A stretch of DNA of 64,000 nucleotides. Source: Fragum whitleyi (Eukaryota; Mollusca; Bivalvia; Cardiida; Cardiidae). The position numbers and the translations under genes were made by a program. The notes under the pieces were generated by a model. That model was not told the DNA's origin, did no database searches, and saw only the letters and a list, made by a program, of their open reading frames with translations. Positions 33,170-44,195 of this stretch are shown piece by piece. The DNA lies in the NCBI GenBank assembly GCA_948146395.1, contig OX411545.1, positions 25,065,526 to 25,129,525 of the forward strand, in the 5' to 3' direction. Numbering within the stretch: the stretch's first letter is position 1; each line of letters starts with the position of its first letter.

Positions 33170-33534
33170 CTATATTGATATATTACAGGCGCCGGGACTT
33201 TTAGAACACACTAATTGACGCCATTCATCGACAAGATGATTTATGTTGGATTCTGACATATACATAAATATTTCTTCTTCTCTGAATGATACAGCCCACT
33301 ATGGCAGATAAAACTACGACAATAAGAATTTTTTATTTCTTTTTTTCCGATCCCTCTCTCCGAAACTTCGCATAGAATCGCAACGCGGACAGGTTCGAGC
33401 CAAAAATATATTTAAACCTACATGTCTCGACACGCATCCGTCTTAAACGTCTGTAATGATTTATGATCATATGAGCTCGAAGTCTCCCGAGTTAAGGCGA
33501 AGCTTCCCATTACGACCGAGTGCGCATTTCCTTT
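33170..33534. other. Unrecognised DNA
   Basis: No feature recognised. Confidence 0.35.
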
Positions 33535-33905
33535 ATTTATCGTCTTTACTTTAGCATATGTCCATATCGATGGCTCAGCGCGATACAGTTGTAACTGCCT
33601 ATACACCTATAGGCAGTTACAACTGTATCGCGCAGAGCCATCGATATGAGAGACGCGGAAAATTGCTAGTTGTTACGGAGAATAGCACACGGAAACATGA
33701 CGAAGCTTTCGCTGAGATCCGCCATTGTTCTTCAACATACTCGGTGTAGGGCACCGTCACACGGGACCTGTTTTTACGTATCATTCTTAAGACAATTAGT
33801 TTGTTAGTGTACCAGCCCGGAAATTGAACCCATGATATCGAACGTCAATTGCTTTGAAGTCAGGCCCTCTACCGACTGAGCTAATCTGACTAACCATTGG
33901 TTTAA
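33535..33905 (-). mobile_element. SINE S1, minus-strand copy, interrupted by a palindrome
   Basis: On the minus strand: ATTAGCTCAGTCGGTAGAGG (A box), GGGTTCAATTTCCGGGC (B box), ACTAACAAACTAATTG, ATGGCGGATCTCAGC, then the tail. The tail is split by palindrome P1 (33564-33647). The copies at 8104-8400 and 41783-41885 have no insertion there. Confidence 0.85.
33564..33647. mobile_element. Palindrome P1, nearly perfect copy
   Basis: Two 40-bp arms match at 39 of 40 positions around a 4-base centre (CACC). Arm ends read ATATCGATGGCTCAGCGCG and inner arms TACAGTTGTAACTGCCTATA. It interrupts SINE S1. Related, more diverged palindromes are at 48712-48806 and 54340-54434. Confidence 0.93.
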
Positions 33906-34110
33906 ACCTACTTATTTTACATAGATTGGGAATCAAGTTCTTACAACTTAGATTAATCCCTCTCGATTCTGTTTCGTGGATAATTCACCAGTACTCGCAC
34001 CGAATGTGTGGGCCAATTGAACAACCACGACCAATAGCCGCTCCCGGGAATCAAACTCAGGACCTTTGGGTCTGGATGCCGACGCTCTACCTCTAGACCA
34101 CGGACACCAC
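33906..34110 (-). mobile_element. SINE S2, minus-strand copy
   Basis: On the minus strand: TGTCCGTGGTCTAGAGGTAG (A box), CTGAGTTTGATTCCCGGG (B box), GGCCCACACATTCGG, then GAGAGGGATTAATCTAAG. It abuts SINE S1 on its 3' side. Same order at 39205-39415. Confidence 0.85.
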
Positions 34111-34264
34111 ACTTACATCTGCCCTGACTGACCGTTACGACCGACTTCCTCGATAGTAAATGTATTCATTTGTTATGAGGTCAAATCATATAAATTCATT
34201 TTTTTCAAATTATACTAGCTTCGAATATTTTGACCAATGAAAATAAAGTTGCGCACTGGAATCG

Positions 34265-34420
34265 AACTCAGAACTTTTCTGCCTCGGTGGTTAGCAGTGA
34301 AAGCAAACACCATCGACTTATGAGGTCCGTGGTTTGAGCCCAACAGTCGCCGGGTTTGTTTATGGGTAAATACTTAATAGCCAGCCACAGTTCCCCATGC
34401 TGTAGAATTTGAAAGCATTT
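34265..34420 (+). mobile_element. SINE S3, plus-strand copy
   Basis: CTGCCTCGGTGGTTAGCAG (A box region), GTCCGTGGTTTGAGCCC (B box), GTCGCCGGGTTTGTTTATGG, and GCCAGCCACAGTTCCCC. Homologous to 17284-17420. Followed within about 15 bp by the (CT)n tract, which may have begun as its tail. Confidence 0.75.
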
Positions 34421-34432
34421 GAGATACTTTAA

Positions 34433-34670
<238 letters not shown>

Positions 34671-35269
34671 TGGACATGAAACATCTGGATTGAGTGTTCG
34701 GTTCGGGTGCGACTTTTTAAGTTAAAGCTTTATTCGCAATCGATCCGAAATAAATTATTATAAACTAATTCGGAACATAATGAAAAAATAGACCCTATTC
34801 CTCTTGAAAATAGACACTGCACACAGCTAAGTCATAAAAGAGTTTAAGCAATCGTTTATAACAATTTATACAGACTCCACTAACAACAAGTTCCACCGTA
34901 TGGAAATTCTCTCATGACATGAGTTCAATGTTTGAGAAGGTATGTTTTGTTCGCCAGATAGGATTTTCACATGTTTCGTTATTTCACAGACGACATTTTT
35001 CCTAGACGATAAACGGCCTCTTTGCCTTGCTTTTTGGCTGGAAGAAAATAAGTTCCTTTTGTGTACTTAACCGGAATTTTCTTTTTAAATTAAGGGTTTT
35101 ACTATCATTTCTTTGATCTGTGGGTAGCTTTATGGCGCCACATGTCGTTATGATGATTTATGTTGAAATCGAGAGGTGATGACAGCGGTCCATAACCAAT
35201 CAGCAATTTCGTTTCGTAAGATCGAGTAATCCGGAAATCTCAGCAGGCATTGCTCCTCTTTTTCATAAG
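34671..35269. other. Unrecognised DNA
   Basis: No feature recognised. Confidence 0.4.
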
Positions 35270-35470
35270 TTACTCGCAAAGCTTAGGAATATTATCTCGA
35301 AATTGAATTCGTAGCCTCCGACTGCTATCTCACATAGGTTTACGATTATCTACCCATTTGTGAGAGACTAACGCCGGAAAGGATATTTGCCGCCACCGGG
35401 GATCGAACCCACGACTTCCATATTGGAAGTCTTGTGCCTAACCAACTGCGCTATGATGGCGGCCACTAAT
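35270..35470 (-). mobile_element. SINE S4, minus-strand copy
   Basis: On the minus strand the head reads GCCGCCATCATAGCGCAGTT...GGGTTCGATCCCCGGTGGCGGCA, whose 7-bp acceptor-like arms pair fully. Two extra bases after the acceptor arm and a weak anticodon arm rule out a working tRNA. The body has AATGGGTAGATAATCGTAAAC and ATGTGAGATAGCAGTCGGAGGC, as in the copies at 39486 and 62955. Confidence 0.88.
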
Positions 35471-35616
35471 GTATGATACCGGTTCGCGAATTCAAACAAG
35501 ATGATTAGGTTTCTTACATCCACGAAATCAAAATTATATTGAAAAAGAAAGGAGTAAATTTTCCAGCTGAATACAAGAATTAATGTTCCCAAAGAAGAAC
35601 TTTGTGAACACCATTA

Positions 35617-35765
35617 CAGTTAATCACATCATCAAATTTACAATCATTCTGATAAAAAAAAAAACACTCAAAATAACTCGCTCGGCGCTCCAATAATTAT
35701 TCAAAACCATTTCTCATATCAATCTTCCAAATCGTTCAAAATGATCAATATTTAAATTAAATAGT
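35617..35765. mobile_element. Family A MITE, left part only
   Basis: CAGTTAATCACATCATCAAATTTAC, then ACTCGCTCGGCGCTCCAATAATTATTC. Preceded by TA. The right half is not found; the ~152-bp array begins shortly after. Confidence 0.75.
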
Positions 35766-35789
35766 AAAAAGGAATTTAAATTTCTTTAA

Positions 35790-36060
35790 CGAATTTAACC
35801 TTGGTCATAACTTTTGAATGGTAAGTCATAGAGCCTTCATATTTCACATGATTATTGCTCGGGATAAGACCTTGATGTAGGTTCCAGGTTGAAGGTCATC
35901 AGTCAAGGTCAAGGTTATCTTCAAGGTCAAATTTGTTTAAAAAAATTTAACCTTGATAATACCTTTTGAATGGTAAGTCAAAGAGCCTTCATATTTCACA
36001 TGATTATTGCTCGGTACAAGAGCTTTCTGTAGGTACCTAGTTCATATATTTGCATTTGCC
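35790..36060 (+). repeat. Tandem array, ~152-bp unit, with TCAAGGTCA sites
   Basis: CTTTTGAATGGTAAGTCA occurs at 35811 and 35963, 152 bp apart, each followed by AGAGCCTTCATATTTCACATG and ATTATTGCTCGG. Between them TCAAGGTCA occurs at 35903 and 35921. About two units. Confidence 0.9.
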
Positions 36061-37052
36061 TAAGAAATAATTAACAGCCGAGCGTTTGCACCCGCTTGCG
36101 GTGCTCTTGTTATATCCATCTGATCCAAAATGATGAACTTAAATGTGTAATGTGTCTTTAAGATACTGAACTGATGTTGATATGTGACAATTACAGATCC
36201 AACGTCGAGGATACGTTTTCCATTCTCCGAGTGTCATCCTTCAGAAACGCTGTCATTCTAAAACAAACCGTTTAACCATGTAAAAAGAAGGTATCTGCTT
36301 ACATTTGAAGACCATTTAGCATATTTTATCATTTTTACCTCTCGATTATCTTTTTCAAAGGTCACATGGAACTTTATTATTGCTTGGTTGTCTATGGCTG
36401 CGCCGGTGCCGTAATTTCGAAGTTTAAAAATTGAGCCGTACCTTTAGCTTACTGACCTTGGATTCGAAAAAACCGAATGGATTATACTACCGAATGGATT
36501 ATTCTTATATTTTTAACATCCTACCAGAGTACGTCAACACGTAAATGGACGAAATTTTGAGTAGGTTGGTCCAAATTGGGGGAACAAAAACGGGTGGTAT
36601 CACTAGGAAGTAAAGTACAAAATGGGTTGCGCCGGTTTGCATCATAGTCATAGCAGACTCTTGCAAATCTAGTATTATGTCAACATTAGATGGTTTGAGA
36701 CGTGTACAAAATTTAAATTATTTCTGTCGCGAAATGCCAAAGTTATAGTAACAGTCCACGTATTTTTTCATCCACCCTCGTATTCGCGAGAGAAATAAGA
36801 TAAGAGGGGTTAAACGTTTTATCAAAAAACTACCAAACCCCAAAGGCATTTTCTATAGAAATGTCGCCAGTGATAAAGTGCCGAAAGAATTTCGTTTATT
36901 GAGCTAGCAATAGATCATTTCAGTTCTTCACTATAATGTATTGTTTGATTTTATGTCTATGATCGATGAAATCTAATCGGATTTTTTTCTAATTTGCTCT
37001 TTCACAGAATTTTCGGATGATCTTTGTTTTACTCGATTGAGTTAAAGTAGTG
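36061..37052. other. Unrecognised DNA
   Basis: Only ACCGAATGGATTAT repeated at 36472 and 36490. No gene or element recognised. Confidence 0.4.
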
Positions 37053-37195
37053 GAACCATAATAGATGCGCAACATTTTGGCACCCATGAACTTTCGCAAT
37101 GTTGATCGAGGTTTCCTAATGAAAATTGTTAGGAAACCTCGGTCAACACTGTTAAAATTTATCACCTCCGAAACGTTGCGGATCTATTACGGGTC
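37053..37195. mobile_element. Palindromic element P2, first copy
   Basis: Outer ends AATAGATGCGCAACATTTTGG and the complement of AATAGATCCGCAACGTTTCGG; inner arms GTTGATCGAGGTTTCCTAA and complement. The second copy is 45488-45626. Non-coding. Confidence 0.85.
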
Positions 37196-37961
37196 CTCAA
37201 TCTTAAAGTCTATGTATCTGAATAGTAGGATTCCTTAAAGAAACAGGCGTATAATTATCCAAGATATGTTCACACTTTATCGTTTATTTCATCAAATGAA
37301 ATGATGGGAATCTTATTTCAATTTTTTTCTGGTTCAACTGTAAAAAGTATAACATTGTGAATAAGACTAGATAAATTAATCAATGGAAAAGTCGTGCCCA
37401 TTTCCTAAATGAACTCATTAAGCAGCTTTTTTCATCTGTTAAATTTCCTGTGACCCTGGTCAACGAAGTCGAGATTGTCACTTGACTTAAAAAGTACACG
37501 ATTATTGACTTTCTTTTAGATAAACTTAATTCCAACGAGGCTTAACAATGGCCATGACTTTACTCTGTGAAAACTAAAATGCTAAGATGGACTGGAATTG
37601 ATACTATTTGTCCTCAAAAGGATGCGCGAGGACTAAAAGAAAATGTTTGTGTCAATGTATGATAAAAATGATATTTTTTTTCTTTAATGCTTTTCGGTGG
37701 ATTATCTGGAAAAAACCGGTAGAATATCATTTAATAAATTCACAGCCTCACCAGAGGAAATGTAAATGTCCTAAAAAATTTTAAAAAAACTTTGATTCAG
37801 TTTTGCAGTAAAGAAATAGAATGATCGCCTCTTTTTCATGTAAATTCTATTTTCATTTCATTTGTTGTTCACTCAATGAACATAAATCGACCTCACGCTT
37901 AACATGCGATTACCTCCTATTTCTTTGCAAAACTACAGTGGCTATTATTTAAAAACTATAT
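37196..37961. other. Unrecognised DNA
   Basis: No feature recognised. Confidence 0.4.
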
Positions 37962-38199
37962 GAGCCTGTGCGTAACATTTCCAACAATTTTGTACGAGCG
38001 CATAGCAAAGTCCCTGGCCAGCCTGTGAACCCACACAGGCTGCCCAGAGTCTTCACTATGCGCTCTGGAGATGAATGAGGTCTTAACCAATCTTTAGGCG
38101 GTAAGAGAACATTCTCATTGCATTGTGTTGCTGTTCAGGTTGCTTAACGTCTGTTAATCACTCACAAGTGAAATTGTTGGAAATGTCACGCATTGACTC
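37962..38199. mobile_element. Family B MITE, copy 6
   Basis: GAGCCTGTGCGTAACATTTC left and ATGTCACGCATTGACTC right; flanks ATAT and AAAT match at 3 of 4. Hairpin arms CTGGCCAGCCTGTG and CACAGGCTGCCCAG are present. Confidence 0.92.
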
Positions 38200-39010
38200 A
38201 AATGATAAATCTTTACTGTGAAAAGCAAACAACTAGTATCACCATCAAATGTAAGCAGTTAATGTCATACCTGACACTGAATTATTATCAATGATGTAGA
38301 GTTTTGTCATCATATTTTTTCTCTAAAAATGTGTGTTTCTAACAAAACATTAGCCAAAGTTCTTTTTGCAGTTGATTAGATTATACACTCTCTTCTATAA
38401 TCTAGTGAAAAGTTTCGGAGTTAAAGGGGGAAATACTTGTACTTTTACTTGAAATTGGATTACAGAATTTAATTGAGATTCATGACGTAAGGTTAGGAAA
38501 GTTTGTTTTTTTAAGAAGACAAATGAATAATGCTGGAATTAGACCACGCTTGAAGCGAATCGACCAATCAGAGAACAGTATTTCAAAAGTATATATTACA
38601 GATACAACTCCGAGCGATGTATTTATAGTTCCGCAAGAAAGAGTGAGGTTCGAGAAACCGTTATCTCCTATCATTTTCAATGTAAAATTGATCTTAGATC
38701 ACTCACTTGAAATTGCAGGTCTATACAGATATACGATGGAAGTGCGACTTGCACGTGACTCTCGACATGTTTTGAGCGTCGAGTCATTTCAAAATACATG
38801 ACGAGCATTTTATAACGCTATTTTTTCTAAAGACTTTCGACAGTCGCAAAAATGCAAAAGATCTGAAAATGGTAACGGAAATAGATTCATAAGTGATTTC
38901 AGCATATTCTCATTTGATAAGAGTAAAATCACATCGAGATTTACTCTTTTTCATTATTTAGAGGTTCGGGTAAAAAATACAGATTGTGTAAGAAAAGCGT
39001 GGTCTAAGTC
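38200..39010. other. Unrecognised DNA
   Basis: An open frame at 38523-38801 overlaps words shared with other repeats (TCATTTTCAATGTAAAATTGATC, ATCACTCACTT; compare 15340 and 45835), so I treat it as repeat DNA, not a gene. Confidence 0.4.
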
Positions 39011-39103
39011 AGATAGAAAATCTCGTGCCGCGGTATAAGGGAAATAGACACTCGCTAACGCTCGTGTCTATTTCCCATATACCACGGCTCTCGTTTTCTA
39101 TCC
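39011..39103. repeat. Foldback with ~44-bp arms
   Basis: AGATAGAAAATCTCGTGCCG and the complement of AGGATAGAAAACGAGAGCCG at the ends; GGGAAATAGACAC in both inner arms; 6-base centre. Confidence 0.85.
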
Positions 39104-39204
39104 TATACATAGTTTATGGACAACAAACTGATTGCGAGTGCTTCTGTTGTTTTGTTTTCTTCTTTCCTTTTTTCAGATGTAGACCGAATAACTTATCTTA
39201 AAAA

Positions 39205-39415
39205 CCTATTTCTTTTACATCGATTGGGAAACAAGTTCCTACAACTTAGATTAATCCATCTCGATTCTGCTTCTTGGAAAATTTAACAGAACTCGCGCCG
39301 AATGTGTGGGCCAATGAAAGAACCAAGATCGAAAGCCACGCGAATCGAAGAATCGAACTCAGGACCTTTGGGTCAAGAGGCCGACGCTCTACCTCTAGAC
39401 CACCGATACCACGTT
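39205..39415 (-). mobile_element. SINE S2, second minus-strand copy
   Basis: On the minus strand: TATCGGTGGTCTAGAGGTAG, CTGAGTTCGATTCTTCG, then GGCCCACACATTCGG and GATGGATTAATCTAAGTTG. Homologous to 33906-34110. Confidence 0.85.
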
Positions 39416-39485
39416 GAACGCATTACTTATTGATTAAATTGTTTCGGCTGATATTTGGTTGTTATTCCTCTCTAGATACGTGTAG

Positions 39486-39750
39486 CCGCCGTCATAGCGC
39501 AGTTGGTAGCGCGTCGGACTGTCAATCTAGAGGTCCCGGATTCGATCCCCGACGGCGGCACTCATTCTTTCCGACTATTTGTCTATCACCAATGGGTTGA
39601 TAATCGCAGACCTATGTGAGATAGCAGCTGGAGGCTAAGAAAGAATGCGATGGTTGTACTGGTGAGAGAAATACCAGGAATCCATTGTAAGGTGCTCCAG
39701 CCGCCGCGATATAACTGAAATAATGTTGACAGCGGCGTCAAACTCCATTC
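39486..39750 (+). mobile_element. SINE S4, plus-strand copy with tRNA-like head
   Basis: The head GCCGCCGTCATAGCGCAGTT...GGATTCGATCCCCGACGGCGGC pairs its acceptor arms fully and has A and B boxes, but has two extra bases before the D arm and a poorly paired anticodon arm around CTGTCAA. The body contains CTCATTCTTTCCGACTATTTG, CCTATGTGAGATAGCAG and GTGCTCCAGCCGCCGCGATA, all shared with 62955-63230. A SINE, not a tRNA gene. Confidence 0.9.
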
Positions 39751-39922
39751 AGTCGAGAAACGTGAAATACTTTCAAGTCCACTTTTGGTGGTCATATGCA
39801 TCAGATTAACGAATGCTTGTTTTTGGCAGAGTGGATTTTTTGTCGTTGAGAGAAGAATGTAAGTAGTTTAAAAAATGTGAACAAATGATTTCCTGTTTTT
39901 GAAGACTGTAGAGAAAGATTAT

Positions 39923-40187
39923 GTGAACCATTACTCGAAAATGAACCATCTTGGAACTCGGTAGAATAAACATTTGAAAAAGATATTGGTTCTACATGTA
40001 GTACAGGCTAACCACATGTCGCGTTTGAAAAATTCTTTCATTTGAAGGTAGATTGATTATTCTAGATTCAGAAATTTAGTTCGTTGCAAAAGTTTCGACC
40101 ATAGTCAGTCTGCGCAGTCCGCGCAGTCTGACTAGGATCGACACTTTACGTACTACTCAGATGGTCCCTTTTTGCGTGACGAGTCAC
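39923..40187. mobile_element. Family C MITE, full-length form
   Basis: GTGAACCATTACTCGAAAATG left and the complement of GTGACTCGTCACGCAAAAAG right. The interior has ATTCTTTCATTTGAAGGTAG and a GCGCAGTCCGCGCAGTC block, as in the element at 47429-47688 but reversed. Flanks TTAT and ATAT agree at 3 of 4. Confidence 0.8.
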
Positions 40188-40706
40188 ATATAATTCAATA
40201 CGACAGAAATTACTACATATTCAGTGATTGTGCTTTGTTGTGACAAAAAGACTCACATTAACTTGTTGTTCATCAAGCACATTCCCCTAATTGTTTGAAA
40301 TGTTGAATTCATGTTAATAAAACTCTAAGGTTGAGTGAAATACTACTGAAAACGAATATAATCCCAGACCTGAATGAATAGTGAAAGCAAATATGTGCGA
40401 GCGAAGAAAAAAAATGAAAGCTTCTTTTTTCACCAAACAAATTTACTGCAACCCTATCCGCGAATCAATAATGGAATATCGAGAACTGATTATGCATAGC
40501 AAGAAAAAGGATGAGACAATTTAATTGCACTTCTTGAGTTTGATTCCCAAATCTTTTGCAATTTGGTTTTAAAATGACCAACTTAATTTACATTTCTGGC
40601 GTTGCATTGATAAATTAATGTTGTATTTAAATAATGCAGTAACAAATCTCCAGTGTGCGTTTAGGAATGCTATCTCCATCGGCATTCGACAAAACTATCG
40701 AAGCTA
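40188..40706. other. Unrecognised DNA
   Basis: No feature recognised. Confidence 0.4.
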
Positions 40707-41060
40707 CAGTTAGTTACACAGTGACATTGAAAATCACACCGATCAAAACCATTCTTAACTACTCGCTCGCTAAGCGGTCCATTAAACGCTTATCTTTCAA
40801 ACCTCTCAAATCGCTCTAAACGCACCTAAATTGTTCAAAAACCTTCAAAACACTTCATAACCGGCTGTTTGGTCCACAAGCACTAGAACCTATTTATATA
40901 TGTGAACACATACATACTTTATTTAAGGGGGAAGGCGGGTAATAAAACATATCTTATTTTTTTTTTAATTGAACGAAGTTGGTTATATTTTACGACCTCC
41001 CTTTGGAAAAAGTCTGAATCCAACTTTCACGTTCATTCAGTTTCATTTCATAACTAAAGA
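40707..41060. mobile_element. Family A MITE, diverged, right end lost
   Basis: TA then CAGTTAGTTACACAGTGAC, ACCGATCAAAACCATTC, ACTCGCTCGCTAAGCGGTCC. The central GGGGGAAGGCGGGTAATAAAAC / ACCTCCCTTT region is recognisable. The right end fades after TCATTCAGTTTCATTTC. Confidence 0.75.
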
Positions 41061-41184
41061 TCTTATATCAATCAACAGAACTTTGCGGGCGTCAAAGATT
41101 TGATCCTAGTAAACGAGCATCGTGCATCAAAAACGTGCAGAGTACGACACATAAAAAGTAACAAAATAAATAAAAGGTACCTAC

Positions 41185-41612
41185 AATAAGAGGATAATGA
41201 ATGAGTTATCATTGACTACCGAATGTATTAAACGAGTAAACTATAAACAGATAAAATCGAGACTGCGCCGAGTTTTTATCTGTTTTAGATGACTAGTTAA
41301 ATAAATTATTAAATTAATTTCATGAGGACAAATTTAATAATCTATTCGACTTGATTTTTTTCGATAAATCGAGAGAATTCCATAAATTCATCGATTCAAG
41401 TTATTCTATGAAGCATATAAAGCCGTTTCCGAAATGACGTAATTAATGCATTATGACGTTATTTAACCTACGAAAGTATATAACGGTGCTATAGGTTCCT
41501 AGCTCATTTGCATAGTTATTCCACTCACACTGGTGTTATAATACCTCGTGTTATGTCAAAAACATTCAACGGGGTTATTATACTTCCGTGATGTACGTCA
41601 TATCATAACATT
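41185..41612 (+). mobile_element. Family E element, fourth copy
   Basis: Same order as 22309-22720: AGGATAATGAATGAG start, ACAGATAAAATCGAGACTGC hairpin (less perfect), degenerate CRE pair (TGACGTAA at 41435, TGACGTTA at 41454, 11-bp spacing) and CATTCAACGGGGTTATTA near the end. Confidence 0.8.
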
Positions 41613-41782
41613 TCTTCTCAAAAAAAAAACAAAAAAAAAAAACTTTAATCTTTTTTAAAAGCTTGATCACCCATCAGGAAAGGTTTATTCGAAAGGAAAT
41701 ACTTGGATACTCTATGTGCAGCAACTTTTCCAATTTCACCCTATGCAATTAAACTGACCAGGCCTGATGTTGATCAGTGTAT

Positions 41783-41885
41783 TGCCCTTCATATATCGTC
41801 GCTACCGTAGCGTATGCCCACATGTGAGACGCGCCAAAAAGACAGCCAGTTGTTACAGGGGTAGTACAAAGGTACTGAAGGTAAC
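41783..41885 (-). mobile_element. SINE S1, 3' part, minus strand
   Basis: ATATCGTCGCTACCGTAGCG, then GCCCACATGTGAGACGCGCC, align with the S1 tails at 8355-8395 (complement) and 33535-33660. There is no P1 palindrome, so it serves as an empty site. The head is missing. Confidence 0.75.
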
Positions 41886-42172
41886 TACCCAAAGGTTTCG
41901 CCTGGTCTTTGAATGTGCTCACTGTATAGCAACGACTCACGGGGTAGTGAGACAAGTGAGACAAGTAGAATTACAATGAAAATCTGAAAGAAGGTTTGCG
42001 ATTTATGAATAATGTCGGTGAGTTATGTGTACCAATCATCATTATTACAGATTTATTCAAGATGTAGTTACCAGGTTTTGGTCGCCAATCGAGGGACATG
42101 ATTTCAATCATTTTAAACTATCTCAATTAATGTGATACATGTACATGCAGTTTTCAAATCATCGCAAAACTA
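41886..42172. other. Unrecognised DNA
   Basis: Nothing recognised. Confidence 0.3.
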
Positions 42173-42619
42173 CAGTTACCGACATTGTGAAATTGACAAG
42201 AAGAACGTTTTTGGAATAAAATTGAATGAATGTGTTTTGAGTTTTGAGTGAAATTGAAAGGGAGGTAAACCAATGTGGCTTTTGATCAATATGACCAATA
42301 TGATCTTGTTCAAGATGAACAAAATTAGCTACATTTGTTACCTCTCTTTGATGAAATATACGTAAATTTCTGTTTGTTAGTCTTCATTGACCAATTAGCC
42401 ACTTTAAAATCCACACCAGCAAAGAAAAATGGACGAATGATTTGATCTATTTGAATTAAATATAAATTCTATTGAACGATTTCGAAATGTTATCAATTGA
42501 TTCCGGAGCGTTTTTGATCGATTTGAGTGAATATTTGGAATGAGTGAATGGAACGCTGAATGCGTGATTAAGAATGCTCTTGATCGGAATGAGTGTAAAT
42601 TTCACGATGTATTTAACTG
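42173..42619. mobile_element. Family A MITE, complete, TA target duplication
   Basis: CAGTTACCGACATTGTGAAA left, CACGATGTATTTAACTG right, flanked by TA at 42171-42172 and 42620-42621. The centre pairs AGGTAAACC... with GTTACCTC. 447 bp. Confidence 0.93.
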
Positions 42620-42711
42620 TACTGCTATCTCGTATTTCACTACAGAAATTTACCTGCACAAATTCGGTTCTTACGCATCAGTGCTTGTGCTACTTTTTCA
42701 AACTTAAAATA

Positions 42712-43002
42712 ACATCTTGAAATTGACACTCATTTCCATCAAAACCATTCTAAATCACTCGCTCAGCGCTCCGTCTATTCATTCCAAACACTCATTCCAA
42801 CCATTTAAAAACACTCCGAAATTTATATGCGTCTGATTGGACCGTGAAAACAGAAAAACAGAAAAATACATAGATTTCCTTAAAGGGAGGTGTATTCCCT
42901 TAAATTTCTTTAAAAACTGGTTCCACATATCCATTCAATTAGATTCCTATTTCATTCTAAAATCATTCATCTTGTCAATTTTCCCAAGTTGTTAACTATT
43001 TA
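42712..43002. mobile_element. Family A MITE, shortened
   Basis: ACATCTTGAAATTGACACTC left, TCATCTTGTCAATTTTCCC then GTTGTTAACT right. The interior lacks the full central palindrome. Its right edge is where the Harbinger-like element begins. Confidence 0.8.
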
Positions 43003-43553
43003 AGCTGCTCTTTCACAGATTTTCATAGAAAAAATGCATTTTTTTTTCTTAGATTTGAAAATGTGTGTATTTTTAGACGATTAAGAATGGCACAAGGGCA
43101 TTGACACTAAAAACAACATATTTCAATAATTTTGTAACTTATTTTTTTTCGAAGCAGCAAGATCAGTAAGGGATCCAGTCTATTTATTTCGATTCTATTA
43201 ATTACAAAACCGTTACTTTCCATGAATAATCTTTCCTTTTTGCTTGTAATCACATGGAGTTTTCAGCTTTCATATAATTTTACCTTGATCTTTGAGAAGC
43301 ATGCGTATTTCACATGATGCGTAAAAAGTTGGCTCGAAATTGAAGAATAATTTTTAAAGGCGTTAGTAGTTGCTTTATTTTTCAGAATGATTTTCGCTAA
43401 ATTCAGGTATATCAGTCTTTCTTGCATGCATTACAATATTGAATCATATTATTTTAAAGGCTTCAACACGATGAGGCCGTTACCTCGTTGAATTTATTTT
43501 ACGATTTTTTTTTTTAAAAATCACATTTTTCCCCGATCTGTGAAAGAGCAGCT
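43003..43553. mobile_element. Harbinger-like non-autonomous element
   Basis: Perfect 18-bp terminal inverted repeats AGCTGCTCTTTCACAGAT, flanked by TTA at 43000-43002 and 43554-43556. A 3-bp TWA duplication is typical of PIF/Harbinger elements, though the TIR sequence itself is not diagnostic. 551 bp, no transposase. It sits at the right end of a family A copy. Confidence 0.85.
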
Positions 43554-44195
43554 TTAAACTGCTGTTGAAGGGACAGAAACAATTAAATAGTGAAAATAAG
43601 TAAATATTCCTTGCTATATGTTGATTGACTTCTATAGATGTCTACTTTATGTCTTTATAAGAGATTTATATACAGGAGCATACATACATAGTTATTATAT
43701 AAATAACAACAGTAAGACACTTGGACAACGCTTAAAAAACTAATGGGTCAAAATGACACCTAAATGGAATGTTTAGGGGGTCATGTTAGGGCTCTTCTTC
43801 ATTTTTTCTGGTCAAATCCTGGTCAACGGATTAAACAGGAGCCCTGTATATATCTAAAATATTCGCTAAGTTTGAATGTTTTCTTTCCTTCGTTCATTCT
43901 GTGACCAGAATATTTCATGAAGTCATTCTTTATCTCAAACTTGTACCCTGGGGGTTAATCTGTCAGAAACAGAAATTTACAACTTGTACAAAAATATTGA
44001 AAAACAATTATCCTGTTTCCTTTTCGTGTTGTTTAGATAATTGATAGTCAAAAAATATCCCCCCTATAAATCATTACAAGAAAGTCAAATTCTTTCTTTC
44101 TTTATTCACTATACATATATCTACATTACACAGTTACATCCTGTTTAAGAAGATGTTCACCCGGTTCGTTTCTAATATGACACTCCATTATGATA
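43554..44195. other. Unrecognised DNA with possible GGGTCA/GAGCCCTGTA repeat at 43745-43860
   Basis: AATGGGTCAAAATGACACC to AAACAGGAGCCCTGTA shares words with 51010-51055 (AGGGGTCAAACACGAGCCCTG). Boundaries are unclear. Confidence 0.35.

Noticed and set aside
33558..33749. 63-codon ORF
   Set aside because: It reads through palindrome P1 and a SINE tail.
35385..35470. Possible minus-strand tRNA gene
   Set aside because: Same family as 39486 with the same two-base insertion and a SINE body attached.
39486..39560. Possible tRNA gene with GTC anticodon
   Set aside because: Acceptor arms pair and A/B boxes exist, but there are two extra bases before the D arm, the anticodon stem pairs poorly, and the same head recurs with a shared body, so it is a SINE head.
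43745..43860. Possible MITE ending GAGCCCTGTA
   Set aside because: It shares words with 51010-51055 but neither terminal repeats nor target duplications could be defined.
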